Origin: Phycisphaerales bacterium
GTDB taxonomy: Bacteria > Planctomycetota > Phycisphaerae > Phycisphaerales > UBA1924
Direction: 5' to 3'
Length of the DNA stretch: 64,000 nt
Assembly: GCA_023382935.1 (NCBI GenBank)
Contig: JAHDXL010000003.1
Location: 398,566 to 462,565 of the forward strand
The notes below the pieces were generated by a model, which was given only the letters and a program-made list of their open reading frames with translations, was not told the DNA's origin and ran no database searches. The translations under genes were made by a program, and so were the position numbers. Positions 8,353 through 16,983 of the stretch are shown here, one piece after another. Positions within the stretch are counted from its first letter, which is position 1; every line of letters starts with the position of its first letter.

Positions 8353-9957
8353 TCATCCCCCCCGCGGCCTGACGCGCCCGCGCATCTGCCGCGGCGGGAG
8401 TTTGCTTGGCACGATGCCCCCGGGGAACTTGGCCTTCAGTTCATCTTCACTGAGTTTGCTCGTCTCGGGCTTGACGTCGGCCTCAAAGCGGCTGCGCGAG
8501 GCGGCCGCGGGCACCCCCTCGATCTGCACCACATTGGGCGACACCGGAGCCTCGTCCTTCCAGTCGGCCGGCTTCTCGCGGTGCTCAAAGTCCGGGTAGT
8601 CGAGTTTGGGAATCTCGGCGTTGATGAGCAGTTCGATCTCGGTGAGCAGCCCGCCCTGCGCGGGCGTGACAAGGCTCCACGCCACGCCGTTACGCCCCGC
8701 GCGTGCGGTACGCCCGATGCGATGCACGTAGATGTCGGGATCCTCGGGCAGATCGTAGTTGACGACGTGCGTGATGCCCTCCACGTCGATGCCGCGGCTG
8801 GCCAGGTCGCTGGCGACCAGCACCTCGAGTTTGCCGTGGCGCAGACGCTCCATCACGCGGTTGCGCTGCGACTGGTTCATGTCGCCGTGGATTGCGTGGG
8901 CCTCGATCTCCTTGCGGTTGAGATACTCGGCCACCGAATCCACCGTGCGCTTCATGCGGCAGAACACCAGCGTCAGCGCCGGCTCCTCGTGCGTGAGAAG
9001 ATGCGCCAGCAGCCGGCGCTTGTCCCACGGCTGCACGGTCAGGTAACGCTGCTGCACCATGTCCACGGTCAGCGCGCCAGCCGAGACGATCAACTTCTCC
9101 GGGTCGCGCATGTGTTTGCGCGCCAATTCCTCGATCTCGCCGGAGATGGTGGCCGACACGAAGATCGTCTGCCGCTCGGTTGGACACTTGCGCAGAATCT
9201 GCCGGATGTCGTCACGGAAGCCGATGTCGAACATGCGGTCGACTTCATCGAGCACGGCGAAGCGGACGTTGTCGAGCAAGAGGAGGCGCCGGTCGATCAT
9301 GTCGAGCACGCGGCCCGGCGTACCGACGATGATCTCCGGGCCTTCCTCAAGTTTGCGGGCCTGCGTCGAGATACTCTGCCCGCCGTAGATCGCCACGCAG
9401 CGGACGCTGGAGTAGCGCCCGAGTTGGGCGAAATCCTGCTGGATCTGGATGGCCAGTTCGCGCGTCGGCGCCAGGATGATGGTCTGAAAGCGCACGCCCG
9501 CCTCGGCTAGGTGCAGCAGCGGAAGCGCAAAGGCGGCCGTCTTGCCGGTGCCCGTCTTGGCCTGTCCCAGCACGTCGCGGCGCGTCAGCGCCAGCGGCAC
9601 CAGCGCCGCCTGGATCTTCGTCGGGTGTTTAAATCCCGCGGCCACGCAGCCGCGCACGATGGCCTCGGCCAGACCGAGATCGGCGAAAGTCTTGTCCGTG
9701 TCAAAGACCGAGGGGTCCCAGTGCCGATCCTCGGCCACCCTGGGCTCGGGAATTTCCTGAGTCGGGTCGCGTTCTTCGGGCGGGCGTGACTTGCGACGAC
9801 GGCGACGGCGCTTCTTCTGCGGGCCCGGCTCCTCGCCGGAGGCCGGGCGATCAACGGGCGCGACCTGTTCGGTCGCTTCGGTGCTGGCGGGCTTTCGTCT
9901 GCGACGGCGCGGGCGCTTTTGCTCGGCGCCGCTTCCCTGATCGGTCGAGTCGCTCAT
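8353..9957 (-). CDS. DEAD-box RNA helicase (DEVD variant) with basic N-terminus
   Basis: ATP-dependent RNA helicase, 534 residues. The N-terminal 60 residues are very basic, with two Arg/Lys clusters (15-22 and 48-57), a likely RNA-binding extension. The core has the Q motif (F-A-D-L-G-L near 91-96 and P-T-K-I-Q), Walker A A-K-T-G-T-G-K-T at 133-140, P-T-R-E-L-A, T-P-G-R, D-E-V-D at 237-240 in place of D-E-A-D, S-A-T, and H-R-I-G-R-T-A-R-A-G-R. It resembles the RhlB/RhlE group involved in RNA decay and ribosome assembly. GAGGA lies six bases before the ATG, so this gene uses a Shine-Dalgarno start. A second DEAD-box gene is at 51750-53192. Confidence 0.95.
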   Translation of the reverse strand: MSDSTDQGSGAEQKRPRRRRRKPASTEATEQVAPVDRPASGEEPGPQKKRRRRRRKSRPPEERDPTQEIPEPRVAEDRHWDPSVFDTDKTFADLGLAEAIVRGCVAAGFKHPTKIQAALVPLALTRRDVLGQAKTGTGKTAAFALPLLHLAEAGVRFQTIILAPTRELAIQIQQDFAQLGRYSSVRCVAIYGGQSISTQARKLEEGPEIIVGTPGRVLDMIDRRLLLLDNVRFAVLDEVDRMFDIGFRDDIRQILRKCPTERQTIFVSATISGEIEELARKHMRDPEKLIVSAGALTVDMVQQRYLTVQPWDKRRLLAHLLTHEEPALTLVFCRMKRTVDSVAEYLNRKEIEAHAIHGDMNQSQRNRVMERLRHGKLEVLVASDLASRGIDVEGITHVVNYDLPEDPDIYVHRIGRTARAGRNGVAWSLVTPAQGGLLTEIELLINAEIPKLDYPDFEHREKPADWKDEAPVSPNVVQIEGVPAAASRSRFEADVKPETSKLSEDELKAKFPGGIVPSKLPPRQMRGRVRPRGG

Positions 9958-10023
9958 GCAAATCCTCGGACGCCTGCACGCCCCGGCTCAATCAGTCGGG
10001 GCGATGGCAGTCGGAAGACAATA

Positions 10024-10824
10024 CTACGCACCCGGCCCATGCGGGCCGTCTTGTTCCCCCAGTTCCAGCAGGATGATGTGTTTCATCAAGGCCCCGGCTG
10101 CCGCGGTGCCCCCCGCCAGCCAGCCCGGCACTCCGTCACGCCATCCCTGCTTGAGCACCACCTGCTTGAACATCGCCCCGGGAGGCGAACCGATCAGCCG
10201 CATCAGACTGCCCCGTTCTCCCGCCCGGTGCAGGCTCTCGGCCGCGATGCGCGACAAAGCCAACTGCTTGCCCAGATGCTCTGCAAAGGTGAGGAACGAC
10301 TCATGCCGCAGCGTGCCGGGCAAATTCACCACGCGCCCGGCTCCGGGGTCCAGTTCGAGTCGATCGTGCGGGTCGGCCCCTGCCCAGCGCGCCAACCCAG
10401 AGACGACGTGCTCGCGACGCACCAGGCGCAATCGCCACTCGGGCTGCCAGGCATGTTCGAGAAAACGCCCGCGATACCAGATCTTGCGGTTGACGCGCGC
10501 CCCGCTCACACCCGGCTCGCATCGCTCGATGAACGCGCCGATGGATCGGGCCAGGTCGGGTTCGACCGGCTCATCGGAGTCCAGGTGCAGGATCCATTCC
10601 TGCGTGCAGGCTTCCAACGCCATCTGCTTGGTCGCCACATGCCCCTTCCACTCTGTCTCGATGACACGGGCCCCGCGGGAGGCCAGCAGGTCGAGCGTGC
10701 CGTCGGTCGAGCCGGAATCGACTGCGACGATTTCGCCTGCCAGACCGGCCACCGAGTCGAGCACACGCTCCAGGCTCTGCCGGTTGTTGCGGCAGACAGT
10801 GGCGATGGAGAGCGGCAGGGTCAT
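10024..10824 (-). CDS. Family 2 glycosyltransferase, LPS-core type
   Basis: 266 residues, GT-A fold. The N-terminus P-L-S-I-A-T-V-C-R-N-N and I-V-A-V-D-S-G-S-T-D-G-T are typical of GT2; the metal motif is H-L-D-S-D-E near residues 80-85. The later W-R-L-R-L-V-R-R region and the overall length are like WaaE/KdtX, which transfers glucose to the inner core of lipopolysaccharide at the cytoplasmic face. The divergent neighbour at 10911 is a sugar-kinase-like protein of the Kdo kinase type, which supports a role in LPS core assembly. Acceptor and donor cannot be read from sequence. Confidence 0.88.
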   Translation of the reverse strand: MTLPLSIATVCRNNRQSLERVLDSVAGLAGEIVAVDSGSTDGTLDLLASRGARVIETEWKGHVATKQMALEACTQEWILHLDSDEPVEPDLARSIGAFIERCEPGVSGARVNRKIWYRGRFLEHAWQPEWRLRLVRREHVVSGLARWAGADPHDRLELDPGAGRVVNLPGTLRHESFLTFAEHLGKQLALSRIAAESLHRAGERGSLMRLIGSPPGAMFKQVVLKQGWRDGVPGWLAGGTAAAGALMKHIILLELGEQDGPHGPGA

Positions 10825-10898
10825 GCCGAGATGGTCAACCCTCCGATGCGTGCTGTCAACCGGGCGCGATGTACGCCGCGCGGGCAGGACTGGCCGGA

Positions 10899-10904
10899 TA
10901 CGCT
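10899..10904 (+). promoter_or_regulatory. Candidate -10 box, leaderless start
   Basis: TACGCT, six bases before the ATG at 10911. Weak as a hexamer, but its position matches the recurrent spacing seen at other unlinked genes in this window. Confidence 0.25.
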
Positions 10905-10910
10905 GCCTGC

Positions 10911-11780
10911 ATGCCCGCCCCAGCCGCTGAAGAACTGGCCGTCGTGCGCTACGCCGAAGGCTGGGGCTATTCGGCCCGGGAATGGCAGACCGCCCTGCGG
11001 CAGGTCGACTGGGTCAACCCTGACGCCCCGCGCGGGGCTCGACGGCTCAAGATCCGGCGCGACGGCGACTGCCGCGTGTGGCAGATGCGACTGCTCGTCG
11101 GCGAGCACGAACGCGACGTGGTGCTCAAGGTGGAGCCACTGCCCACCCCGTGGGCATTGGTTCGATCATGGCTGGGGCTCACTCGACACGCGCGACAGTG
11201 GCATGGAGCCGAGTTGCTGATCGCCCGCGGCTTTCAGGCGGCCCGTCCCCTGGCCATACTCCGCACCGGCGCGGCCACATCACGCTGCGAGGTGTTGATC
11301 ATCGAGTGGATCGCCGGCCAAAGCGTTCTGGAACTGATGGGCCCGGGACTGCCCGTCAAGGACCAGCACGCCCTGGCCGGGGCGGTGGGGCGCCTCTTCG
11401 CCCGTTTCCAACACCAGGGGCTTGTGGTACGCGATCCCAAGCCTTCGAACCTCATCGTCACCGGTTGGCATCCGCTGAGCCTGGCGCTGGTGGACACCGT
11501 CGACGTCCGCCGCGGCTCGATGGACCCTCTGGACATCACCAAGGCCTACTTCGAGCCGACCGGGATCGGTCTGAAACCCCGCCGCACGCTGATGGCGCGA
11601 GCGCTGTTCGCACTGGTCGACGGGTGCGCCGACTCCAACGCCCCCCGCCCGCACGATCGCCGGCAGCGCGTGCGTCGCCTGTGGGCCCGAGCGTCGGAGC
11701 GCGTGAGTCGGCACGGGAGTGCCACGCCCGCGGATCACCCCCTGCGGACGGACCGAACCGGGGCGCCACCTTCGCCCTGA
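10911..11780 (+). CDS. Kdo/heptose-kinase-like protein
   Basis: 289-residue protein kinase-like fold of the lipopolysaccharide kinase (InaA/KdkA/WaaP) kind. Visible parts are a nucleotide-binding half with V-V-L-K-V-E at about residues 68-73, I-I-E-W-I-A-G in the hinge, and the catalytic loop V-V-R-D-P-K-P-S-N-L-I-V near 174-185. The following metal motif is L-V-D-T-V rather than D-F-G. The C-terminal 50 residues are Arg/Pro-rich and probably disordered. The substrate is likely a sugar of the LPS core, given the divergent GT2 gene. The start at 10911 is preferred over the in-frame ATG at 10869 because TACGCT sits six bases before it. Confidence 0.72.
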   Translation: MPAPAAEELAVVRYAEGWGYSAREWQTALRQVDWVNPDAPRGARRLKIRRDGDCRVWQMRLLVGEHERDVVLKVEPLPTPWALVRSWLGLTRHARQWHGAELLIARGFQAARPLAILRTGAATSRCEVLIIEWIAGQSVLELMGPGLPVKDQHALAGAVGRLFARFQHQGLVVRDPKPSNLIVTGWHPLSLALVDTVDVRRGSMDPLDITKAYFEPTGIGLKPRRTLMARALFALVDGCADSNAPRPHDRRQRVRRLWARASERVSRHGSATPADHPLRTDRTGAPPSP

Positions 11781-11781
11781 C

Positions 11782-12057
11782 TCACATTTCACCAAAGCCC
11801 GCCGCGACCAGGTCCGACAGCGCCTTGACGCACTGGTCTGCGTCGTCTCCCTCGGCGACGATTTCGAGCACCGTTCCCTGCGTGGCGGCCAGCATCATCA
11901 TCTCCATGATCGACTTGCCGCTGACGCTCTCATCGCCCTTGGTGACCGTGACCTCGCTGACAAACCCACTGGCTACGTCGACAAACTCGGTTGCGGGTCT
12001 GGCGTGCAGCCCAAGCCGATTGGCAATGGTCACCCGGACGGTTGCTCGCTGGGCCAT
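11782..12057 (-). CDS. ptsH: Phosphocarrier protein HPr
   Basis: HPr of the phosphotransferase system, 91 residues from the ATG at 12057 (an in-frame GTG lies one codon upstream). The phospho-accepting histidine is H18 in G-L-H-A-R-P-A; the regulatory serine region S-G-K-S-I-M-E-M-M-M is present with S49, equivalent to Ser46, so control by an HPr kinase is possible. It lies 35 bp after ptsN in hpf-ptsN-ptsH. No enzyme I or sugar-specific EII is in the window, so a regulatory rather than a transport PTS is likely. Confidence 0.94.
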   Translation of the reverse strand: MAQRATVRVTIANRLGLHARPATEFVDVASGFVSEVTVTKGDESVSGKSIMEMMMLAATQGTVLEIVAEGDDADQCVKALSDLVAAGFGEM

Positions 12058-12092
12058 CACGTTTCTCGGGTCGGGGGACTCCGGGGGTGGTC

Positions 12093-12569
12093 TTACCCGG
12101 TGAGAAGTTGGTCGTCTGCTTCCCTGAGCAGGTTCATAACCTGCTCGGGCGTGCTGGACTGCCGCAGGAAGCGCCGGAAGGTATCCTTCCGCAGGTTCTT
12201 GAAGATCGTTTCCATGGCCTGGAGGTGTTCCTCCGGGCGGCCTTCGGGGCTGAGGAGGAGGAAGATCGAGTAGACCGGCTGCTTGTCCAGCGCGTTGAAG
12301 TCCACACCCTTGTGGCTCAGCCCCACCGTCGCGACCAACTGATCGATGGATGGGTGCTTGACGTGCGGCACGGCCACGCCCCGGCCGAAGCCCGTCGAAC
12401 TCATCTTCTCTCGATCCAGCACCTTGCTGACCAGATGGTCACGCAGCGAAGGGTCGATCTTGCCCGCTGCGATCACCGCGTCCACCAGTTCGGCGATCAC
12501 GTCGTCGCGCTCCTGGCTGGCCAGTTCCGCGACGATCGCCCGCTCGACCACCAACTCACTGAGTTTCAT
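12093..12569 (-). CDS. ptsN: PTS EIIA-type regulatory protein (PtsN-like)
   Basis: EIIA of the fructose/nitrogen group, 158 residues from the ATG at 12569 (GTG at 12575 also possible). The phosphorylated histidine is H69 in G-V-A-V-P-H-V-K-H. The L-L-S-P-E-G-x-P-E-E-H-L-Q-A and L-L-x3-D-x-F segments are also conserved. In Proteobacteria the neighbours of rpoN are hpf and ptsN; here hpf and ptsN are kept together without rpoN. It probably takes phosphate from the HPr encoded next. Confidence 0.92.
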   Translation of the reverse strand: MKLSELVVERAIVAELASQERDDVIAELVDAVIAAGKIDPSLRDHLVSKVLDREKMSSTGFGRGVAVPHVKHPSIDQLVATVGLSHKGVDFNALDKQPVYSIFLLLSPEGRPEEHLQAMETIFKNLRKDTFRRFLRQSSTPEQVMNLLREADDQLLTG

Positions 12570-12597
12570 CTTCACGCACCCGTGGCCTGTCGGCCCC

Positions 12598-12903
12598 TTA
12601 CGAACGCTTACCCTGCTTGAGTTTCTCTTTGTAGTCCGTCAATTGGCGCTGACTCTTGCCCACCGCCAGATCCAGAGCCGTGTACAGATCCTCATTGTCG
12701 GCATGGCTGATCAGATCTTCGCCCTTCTCGACATCCACCACCAGTTCCACCCGGAAGAGATGGTGGTGATCGGGCTTGGAGATGGCACAGGTGATTTGCT
12801 GAATCCCGTCGAAGTAGCGCGTCAGTTTCTCGACCTTCCCCTCGGCGTGCGACCGCACCGCGTCGCTCACGTAAACCTGACGTCCCACGACTTCCACTCG
12901 CAT
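12598..12903 (-). CDS. hpf: Ribosome hibernation promoting factor, short form
   Basis: 101-residue HPF/RaiA-type protein that binds between the ribosomal subunits and stabilises idle ribosomes. It has the family pattern: V-S-D-A-V-R-S-H-A-E-G-K-V-E-K-L-T-R-Y-F in the first helix, a central sheet, and D-L-Y-T-A-L-D-L-A-V in the second helix, then a short basic tail. The long C-terminal dimerisation domain is absent. The start has a clear Shine-Dalgarno sequence, AGGAG, six bases before the ATG at 12903. First gene of hpf-ptsN-ptsH. Confidence 0.95.
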   Translation of the reverse strand: MRVEVVGRQVYVSDAVRSHAEGKVEKLTRYFDGIQQITCAISKPDHHHLFRVELVVDVEKGEDLISHADNEDLYTALDLAVGKSQRQLTDYKEKLKQGKRS

Positions 12904-12984
12904 GCGCTCTCCTGTCGTCTGGCCACGCCATGCATCGACCTTCTGACGCCCTGAGCATAGACCCAGCGCCCTCGCCCGGCCCGA

Positions 12985-13890
12985 TCAGCCCGGCAACTCC
13001 TCCTTGGGAGGCTTTTCGGGCTCGGTTCCAGGGCCGAGAACTCCCCGTCCCTTGGCCTGGGCCTCGCGCACCTTCTCGGGCGTGAGCACGCCTCCGGTCA
13101 GGACGAACCGCAGTGCTTCGTCCACCGGGATGTCCACGCGGTGCACCAGTTCCTTGCGCAGGTTGATCACGAACCCCGTGAAAGGCGTCGGCGAAGTCGG
13201 GACGAACACGCTCACCACGTCCCCGCCGGCGATCTCATCGATCACCTTGAACGACTCGCCGGTCAGGAAACCAATCGTCCACGCGTTCTGGATCGGATAC
13301 TCGATGACCACCACCGTGTTGAACGCCATCGCCCGCTCACCCAGAACCAGGTCCACCACCTGCTTGACGTGCGGGTACACCTGCTTGAAACCGGGGATCC
13401 GGGCGATCAACTTCTCCAACTTGAGGTACAACTGCCGTCCGACGATGTTCCCCAGCAGCAACCCCGCCAGATAGATCAGCAGGACCGCGATGAAGAGCCC
13501 GAGGATCTGCAGGTACCACTGGTCCTGCCAGAAGTCGCGCAGCCGGTCGCGACGGATCTGCTTGATCACCGCGCTGCGGCGCTCCTCCATTGTCTGCTGG
13601 ACCACCTCCGCATCGGCCGGCGCCGTCCGGCCCGCGGACAGTCGCGCCCGGATCTGGTCCTCCGTCACAATGAACCACTTGGGCGGGTTGTCATCATTGA
13701 CCACGAACGGCACCGCCCACACCGTGGCCGCCCGCAGCCCGGTGTTGATAGGCTCGGCCACGTTCTTGAGCAGGAATGAGAAGGCCTGCCACAGCAGCCA
13801 CAGCGTCAGCACGCTGGGCAGCAGAATCGCCAGCCCGCGACCGAAGAAGTGCCGAAAGTCCTTTCCGAAACTCTTGTCCTTGCGTGCCAT
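12985..13890 (-). CDS. DUF502 family membrane protein
   Basis: 301 residues. Two transmembrane helices: about 17-40 (L-P-S-V-L-T-L-W-L-L-W-Q-A-F) and about 128-150 (I-L-G-L-F-I-A-V-L-L-I-Y-L-A). Between them is a loop of about 90 residues with an Arg/Asp-rich helix. After the second helix comes the conserved DUF502 part (I-P-G-F-K-Q-V-Y-P-H-V-K-Q and V-F-V-P-T-S-P-T-P-F-T-G). The tail is Pro/Glu/Lys-rich. Function of the family is not established. Confidence 0.88.
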   Translation of the reverse strand: MARKDKSFGKDFRHFFGRGLAILLPSVLTLWLLWQAFSFLLKNVAEPINTGLRAATVWAVPFVVNDDNPPKWFIVTEDQIRARLSAGRTAPADAEVVQQTMEERRSAVIKQIRRDRLRDFWQDQWYLQILGLFIAVLLIYLAGLLLGNIVGRQLYLKLEKLIARIPGFKQVYPHVKQVVDLVLGERAMAFNTVVVIEYPIQNAWTIGFLTGESFKVIDEIAGGDVVSVFVPTSPTPFTGFVINLRKELVHRVDIPVDEALRFVLTGGVLTPEKVREAQAKGRGVLGPGTEPEKPPKEELPG

Positions 13891-13962
13891 TGCCCATCAT
13901 CTCTCTTGGCGCGCCGACAGGACGTCGCGCCCACCACCCGCTGACGCACCACCCGCCCCCGT

Positions 13963-15549
13963 TCATCCCTGGTCATCATCGAAGTATGATTCCGCCTCGT
14001 CCGACTCGTCGGCCAGCAGTGCGTCCATGTCCAGCGTCTCCGGATCGAACGCCAGGGCCGAATCGTCCGTCGAGTGCAGGTGGCCCTTGCCGCGCCGTCC
14101 GGCCGCACGTCGCTCGTCCCGCGCCGCGATCTCCTCGGCCCGGCGCTTGCTCCGGTAGATCACCTTGACCGGCACCTCCTCAAACGGAAGTTCCTCGCGG
14201 AAGCGGTTCATCAGGTAGCGCTCGTACCGGACCGTGAACAGTTCCGGGCGGTTCACCACGATCACGATCGTTGGTGGGTTGGTCCGCACCTGCGCCGCGT
14301 AATACACCCGCGCCTGGTGCCCAGCCGGATTGGCCGGGCCCTGTCGCTCCACGATCGTCTGCACGATCCGGTTCAACTGCCCGGTGCCCACCCGCGTGGA
14401 CGCCTGCCCGTGCAGTTCAAACGCCACGTCGAGCACCCCGCGCACGTTCAGCCCCTCCTTGGCCGACATGAACGCGATCGGTGCAAACGCCAGTCCCTTC
14501 AACTCCCGGCGAATGTACTTCTCGTAGTCCTGCACCGTGATCGGCTTGCCCGTCGGACCGGCTCTACCCTGGGCCAGATCCCACTTGTTCACCACGATCA
14601 CCACCGGCTTGTACGACTCGACCACATAGGCCGCCAGTTGCTCGTCCACCTGGCTGACCGGCTCGGTCGCATCGATGAGCATGAGCACCACGTCGGCCCG
14701 CCCGATCGCCCGCTGGGCGCGATCGAGCGCGTACCACTCGATCTGGTTCTGGAAACTCTTCTTCCGCCGCAGCCCGGCCGTATCAATCGCCAGGATCGAC
14801 CGGCCGTCGATCTCGAAGCGCACGTCGATCGCGTCGCGCGTCGTGCCGGCGATCTCCGAAACGATCACCCGCTCCTCGCCCGCCAGCCGATTGACCAGCG
14901 TGCTCTTACCCGCATTGCGCTTGCCGACAATCGCCACCTTCAGGTCGGCCTCGGGGTCGCGATGCTCCACCAGCGGCACCATCTCGTACAACCGGTCGAT
15001 CAGGTCACGACGCAGGTAGTTGCTCATCGCCGAGCACAGCATCGGCTCGCCGAAACCCAGCCCGGCCAACTCGAGCGCGTGCGACTCCCACTTGGGCCCG
15101 TCCACCTTCGTCGCCACCACCTGCACCCGCACCGGCTCGCCCTGCCGCGTGCCAAACTTCTGCTCCCGAAGCATTCGGGCGATCTCCCAGTCGGCCGCGG
15201 TCGGACCCGCCTGGGCGTCGACCGCGAACAGGATCAGGTCAGCATGCGAAACCGCCTCGCCGATCTGGAACTCGATGTCCTTGGTCAGGCTGGACAGGTC
15301 TGCCCCGATTTCGTCATAGCGCCCTCCTTCGGCGACGTAGACGCCGTACCCCCCGGTGTCTGTCAGTTCCACCGGCTTGGGCGGGCGACGCCCGTCGGGG
15401 CTGTCCAGATCGACCACGATGGACACCCGGTCGCGCGTCACGCCCGGCGTCGGGTCCACGATCGCCACCCGCTCGCCCGCGAGCATGTTCAACAGGGAAC
15501 TCTTGCCGACGTTAGGTCGGCCCACAATGGCGATGCGAGGGACTGGCAT
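13963..15549 (-). CDS. der: Ribosome assembly GTPase Der (EngA)
   Basis: Tandem-GTPase needed for 50S subunit assembly. 528 residues, longer than the usual 440-490 because of a C-terminal extension that is acidic at the end. The first G1 motif G-R-P-N-V-G-K-S-S is at residues 10-18, the second is G-K-R-N-A-G-K-S-T. Each is followed by P-G-V-T-R-D or A-G-T-T-R-D and D-T-G or D-T-A-G; N-K-W-D is present in the second domain, while the first has T-K-V-D. A KH-like domain with V-R-Y-E-R-Y-L-x-N follows. The ATG at 15549 is right because the protein then starts with P-R-I-A-I-V-G; TAGGAT lies seven bases upstream. Confidence 0.96.
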   Translation of the reverse strand: MPVPRIAIVGRPNVGKSSLLNMLAGERVAIVDPTPGVTRDRVSIVVDLDSPDGRRPPKPVELTDTGGYGVYVAEGGRYDEIGADLSSLTKDIEFQIGEAVSHADLILFAVDAQAGPTAADWEIARMLREQKFGTRQGEPVRVQVVATKVDGPKWESHALELAGLGFGEPMLCSAMSNYLRRDLIDRLYEMVPLVEHRDPEADLKVAIVGKRNAGKSTLVNRLAGEERVIVSEIAGTTRDAIDVRFEIDGRSILAIDTAGLRRKKSFQNQIEWYALDRAQRAIGRADVVLMLIDATEPVSQVDEQLAAYVVESYKPVVIVVNKWDLAQGRAGPTGKPITVQDYEKYIRRELKGLAFAPIAFMSAKEGLNVRGVLDVAFELHGQASTRVGTGQLNRIVQTIVERQGPANPAGHQARVYYAAQVRTNPPTIVIVVNRPELFTVRYERYLMNRFREELPFEEVPVKVIYRSKRRAEEIAARDERRAAGRRGKGHLHSTDDSALAFDPETLDMDALLADESDEAESYFDDDQG

Positions 15550-15556
15550 GGTCCTG

Positions 15557-15562
15557 ATCCTA
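15557..15562 (-). promoter_or_regulatory. Candidate -10 box of der
   Basis: Minus-strand TAGGAT, seven bases before the der ATG at 15549; faces the candidate -10 box of the divergent gene at 15595-15600. Confidence 0.45.
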
Positions 15563-15594
15563 CGGGCCCCGCCGGCCCAAGCCGAATTGTCCGG

Positions 15595-15600
15595 TATCCT
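15595..15600 (+). promoter_or_regulatory. Candidate -10 box, leaderless start
   Basis: TATCCT, six bases before the ATG at 15607; no Shine-Dalgarno sequence. The divergent region between the two start codons is only 57 bp. Confidence 0.4.
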
Positions 15601-15606
15601 GACACC

Positions 15607-16983
15607 ATGCCCCTTCGGCTCGCATGGCTCTTCCTGCTCCTTTGCCTGCCGACACCCGCGCGCGCCCAACAGCCTCTCCCGTCCGAGGCCTCCTGGCTGG
15701 ACACCCACGCCCTCCGGCTTAGGTCCATCCATCCCGAGTACGCCGACGACGCCGACCTGGATCAACTGGTGCACGAGATCGGCGACAAGCGGATCGTGGT
15801 GCTGGCCGAGCGCAGCGCCGGAGACGGCGCGACGCTGCTGGCCAAGACCCGCCTGAGTCGCCGACTCATCAAGACTGGCGGCTTTTCGGTCATCCTCTTC
15901 GAAGCCGGTTTCTACGACTGCCGGGCCATGAATGCCCAGTTCGCCGCCGGCACCGACTACAGCGCCTGCGCCCCGCTCGGGCTGCCCGCCGACTGGGCGC
16001 AGTCGGGACTGATGAGCCCACTCTACCGCCAGGTGTGGACGAGTTATTTCGGCAAACGCCCGGTCGACGTGGGCGGTTTCGATCACCGCGCCACCGGGCG
16101 ACGCACCGCGCGACAACTCCCGCGCGAACTGCTGGACTACCTCGACTCGATCGACCCGCACCCCTTCGACAAGGATCAGCGTCGTCACATGCTCACCGTC
16201 CTCGAACGCCTGGATGAGGCCGCCAGGGCACAGGACGACAAGGCCATTGTCCAGGCCTGGCAGGATCTGCACCAACTGGCCAAGGCGCTCAGCGCGCACG
16301 CCGAAGCGCTGATCGCCGCGACCAGCCCGATGGAACACCTCATCTGGACTCACATTCTCGAAGATCAGATCGAAAACGCCCGGGCCGCAATGGCCTTTGA
16401 ACCTCCCGCCGGCACGCTGCGCGACGACAACCGGCGTCAGGCCCACATGGGCGACCGCCTGGTCTGGCTGGCCGGCGAGGTATACCCCGATCGGAAGATC
16501 ATCGTCTGGTGCTCGTCACTGACCGCCCTCCACGATGCGGCCGACATCCGCCTTGACGTGGATCAGGATCGTTTCCAGGGCTTCCTTCCCGCCGGCGCCA
16601 AGTGGCGCGAGGCGCTGGGCGAGCAGATGTACGTCATCGGCTTCGACGCCGCCCGGGGACTCACGGCCCGATTACGCGAACAACCCCTGCCCGAACTGTC
16701 TGCCCGAGCCGGCTCACTCGAACAGTACTTCGCTCGCATCGACTGGCCTTTCCTCTTCGTGCCGCTGCACGATCTCGAAGGCTCAGGGCTCGATCAGGCC
16801 ATGCCCGGCAATCTCATCTGCGTCGACGAGTTACTGCCGGCCGACGACGGCTCCATGCGGGCCCACGTTGCCACCGCCCGCTGGAGCGAGCACTTCAACG
16901 CGGTGTTCTTCATCCGCACCATGTTTCCCAACTCCTTCGACAAACCGCCCGAAGGGGCTGTTCACACCGTTGACACCGAATGA
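15607..16983 (+). CDS. Erythromycin-esterase-like secreted protein
   Basis: 458 residues with a signal peptide (hydrophobic core L-A-W-L-F-L-L-L-C-L, cleavage likely after A-R-A at about 20). The body follows the erythromycin esterase (EreA/EreB) pattern: I-V-V-L-A-E-R at about 59-65, then R-L-S-R-R-L-I-K-T-G-G-F and F-E-A-G-F-Y-D, and M-G-D-R-L-V-W-L-A in the middle. The usual N-terminal G-E-x-T-H-G-type motif, with the catalytic-region histidine, reads A-E-R-S-A-G-D-G here, so a macrolide-esterase activity is doubtful. Many family members have unknown substrates. The stop overlaps the miaA start (ATGA). Confidence 0.75.
   Translation: MPLRLAWLFLLLCLPTPARAQQPLPSEASWLDTHALRLRSIHPEYADDADLDQLVHEIGDKRIVVLAERSAGDGATLLAKTRLSRRLIKTGGFSVILFEAGFYDCRAMNAQFAAGTDYSACAPLGLPADWAQSGLMSPLYRQVWTSYFGKRPVDVGGFDHRATGRRTARQLPRELLDYLDSIDPHPFDKDQRRHMLTVLERLDEAARAQDDKAIVQAWQDLHQLAKALSAHAEALIAATSPMEHLIWTHILEDQIENARAAMAFEPPAGTLRDDNRRQAHMGDRLVWLAGEVYPDRKIIVWCSSLTALHDAADIRLDVDQDRFQGFLPAGAKWREALGEQMYVIGFDAARGLTARLREQPLPELSARAGSLEQYFARIDWPFLFVPLHDLEGSGLDQAMPGNLICVDELLPADDGSMRAHVATARWSEHFNAVFFIRTMFPNSFDKPPEGAVHTVDTE

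Noticed and set aside
15550..16446. Upstream extension of the der frame to 16446
   Set aside because: The added 299 residues are antisense to the esterase-like gene and have no homology; Der starts at its first beta strand at 15549.
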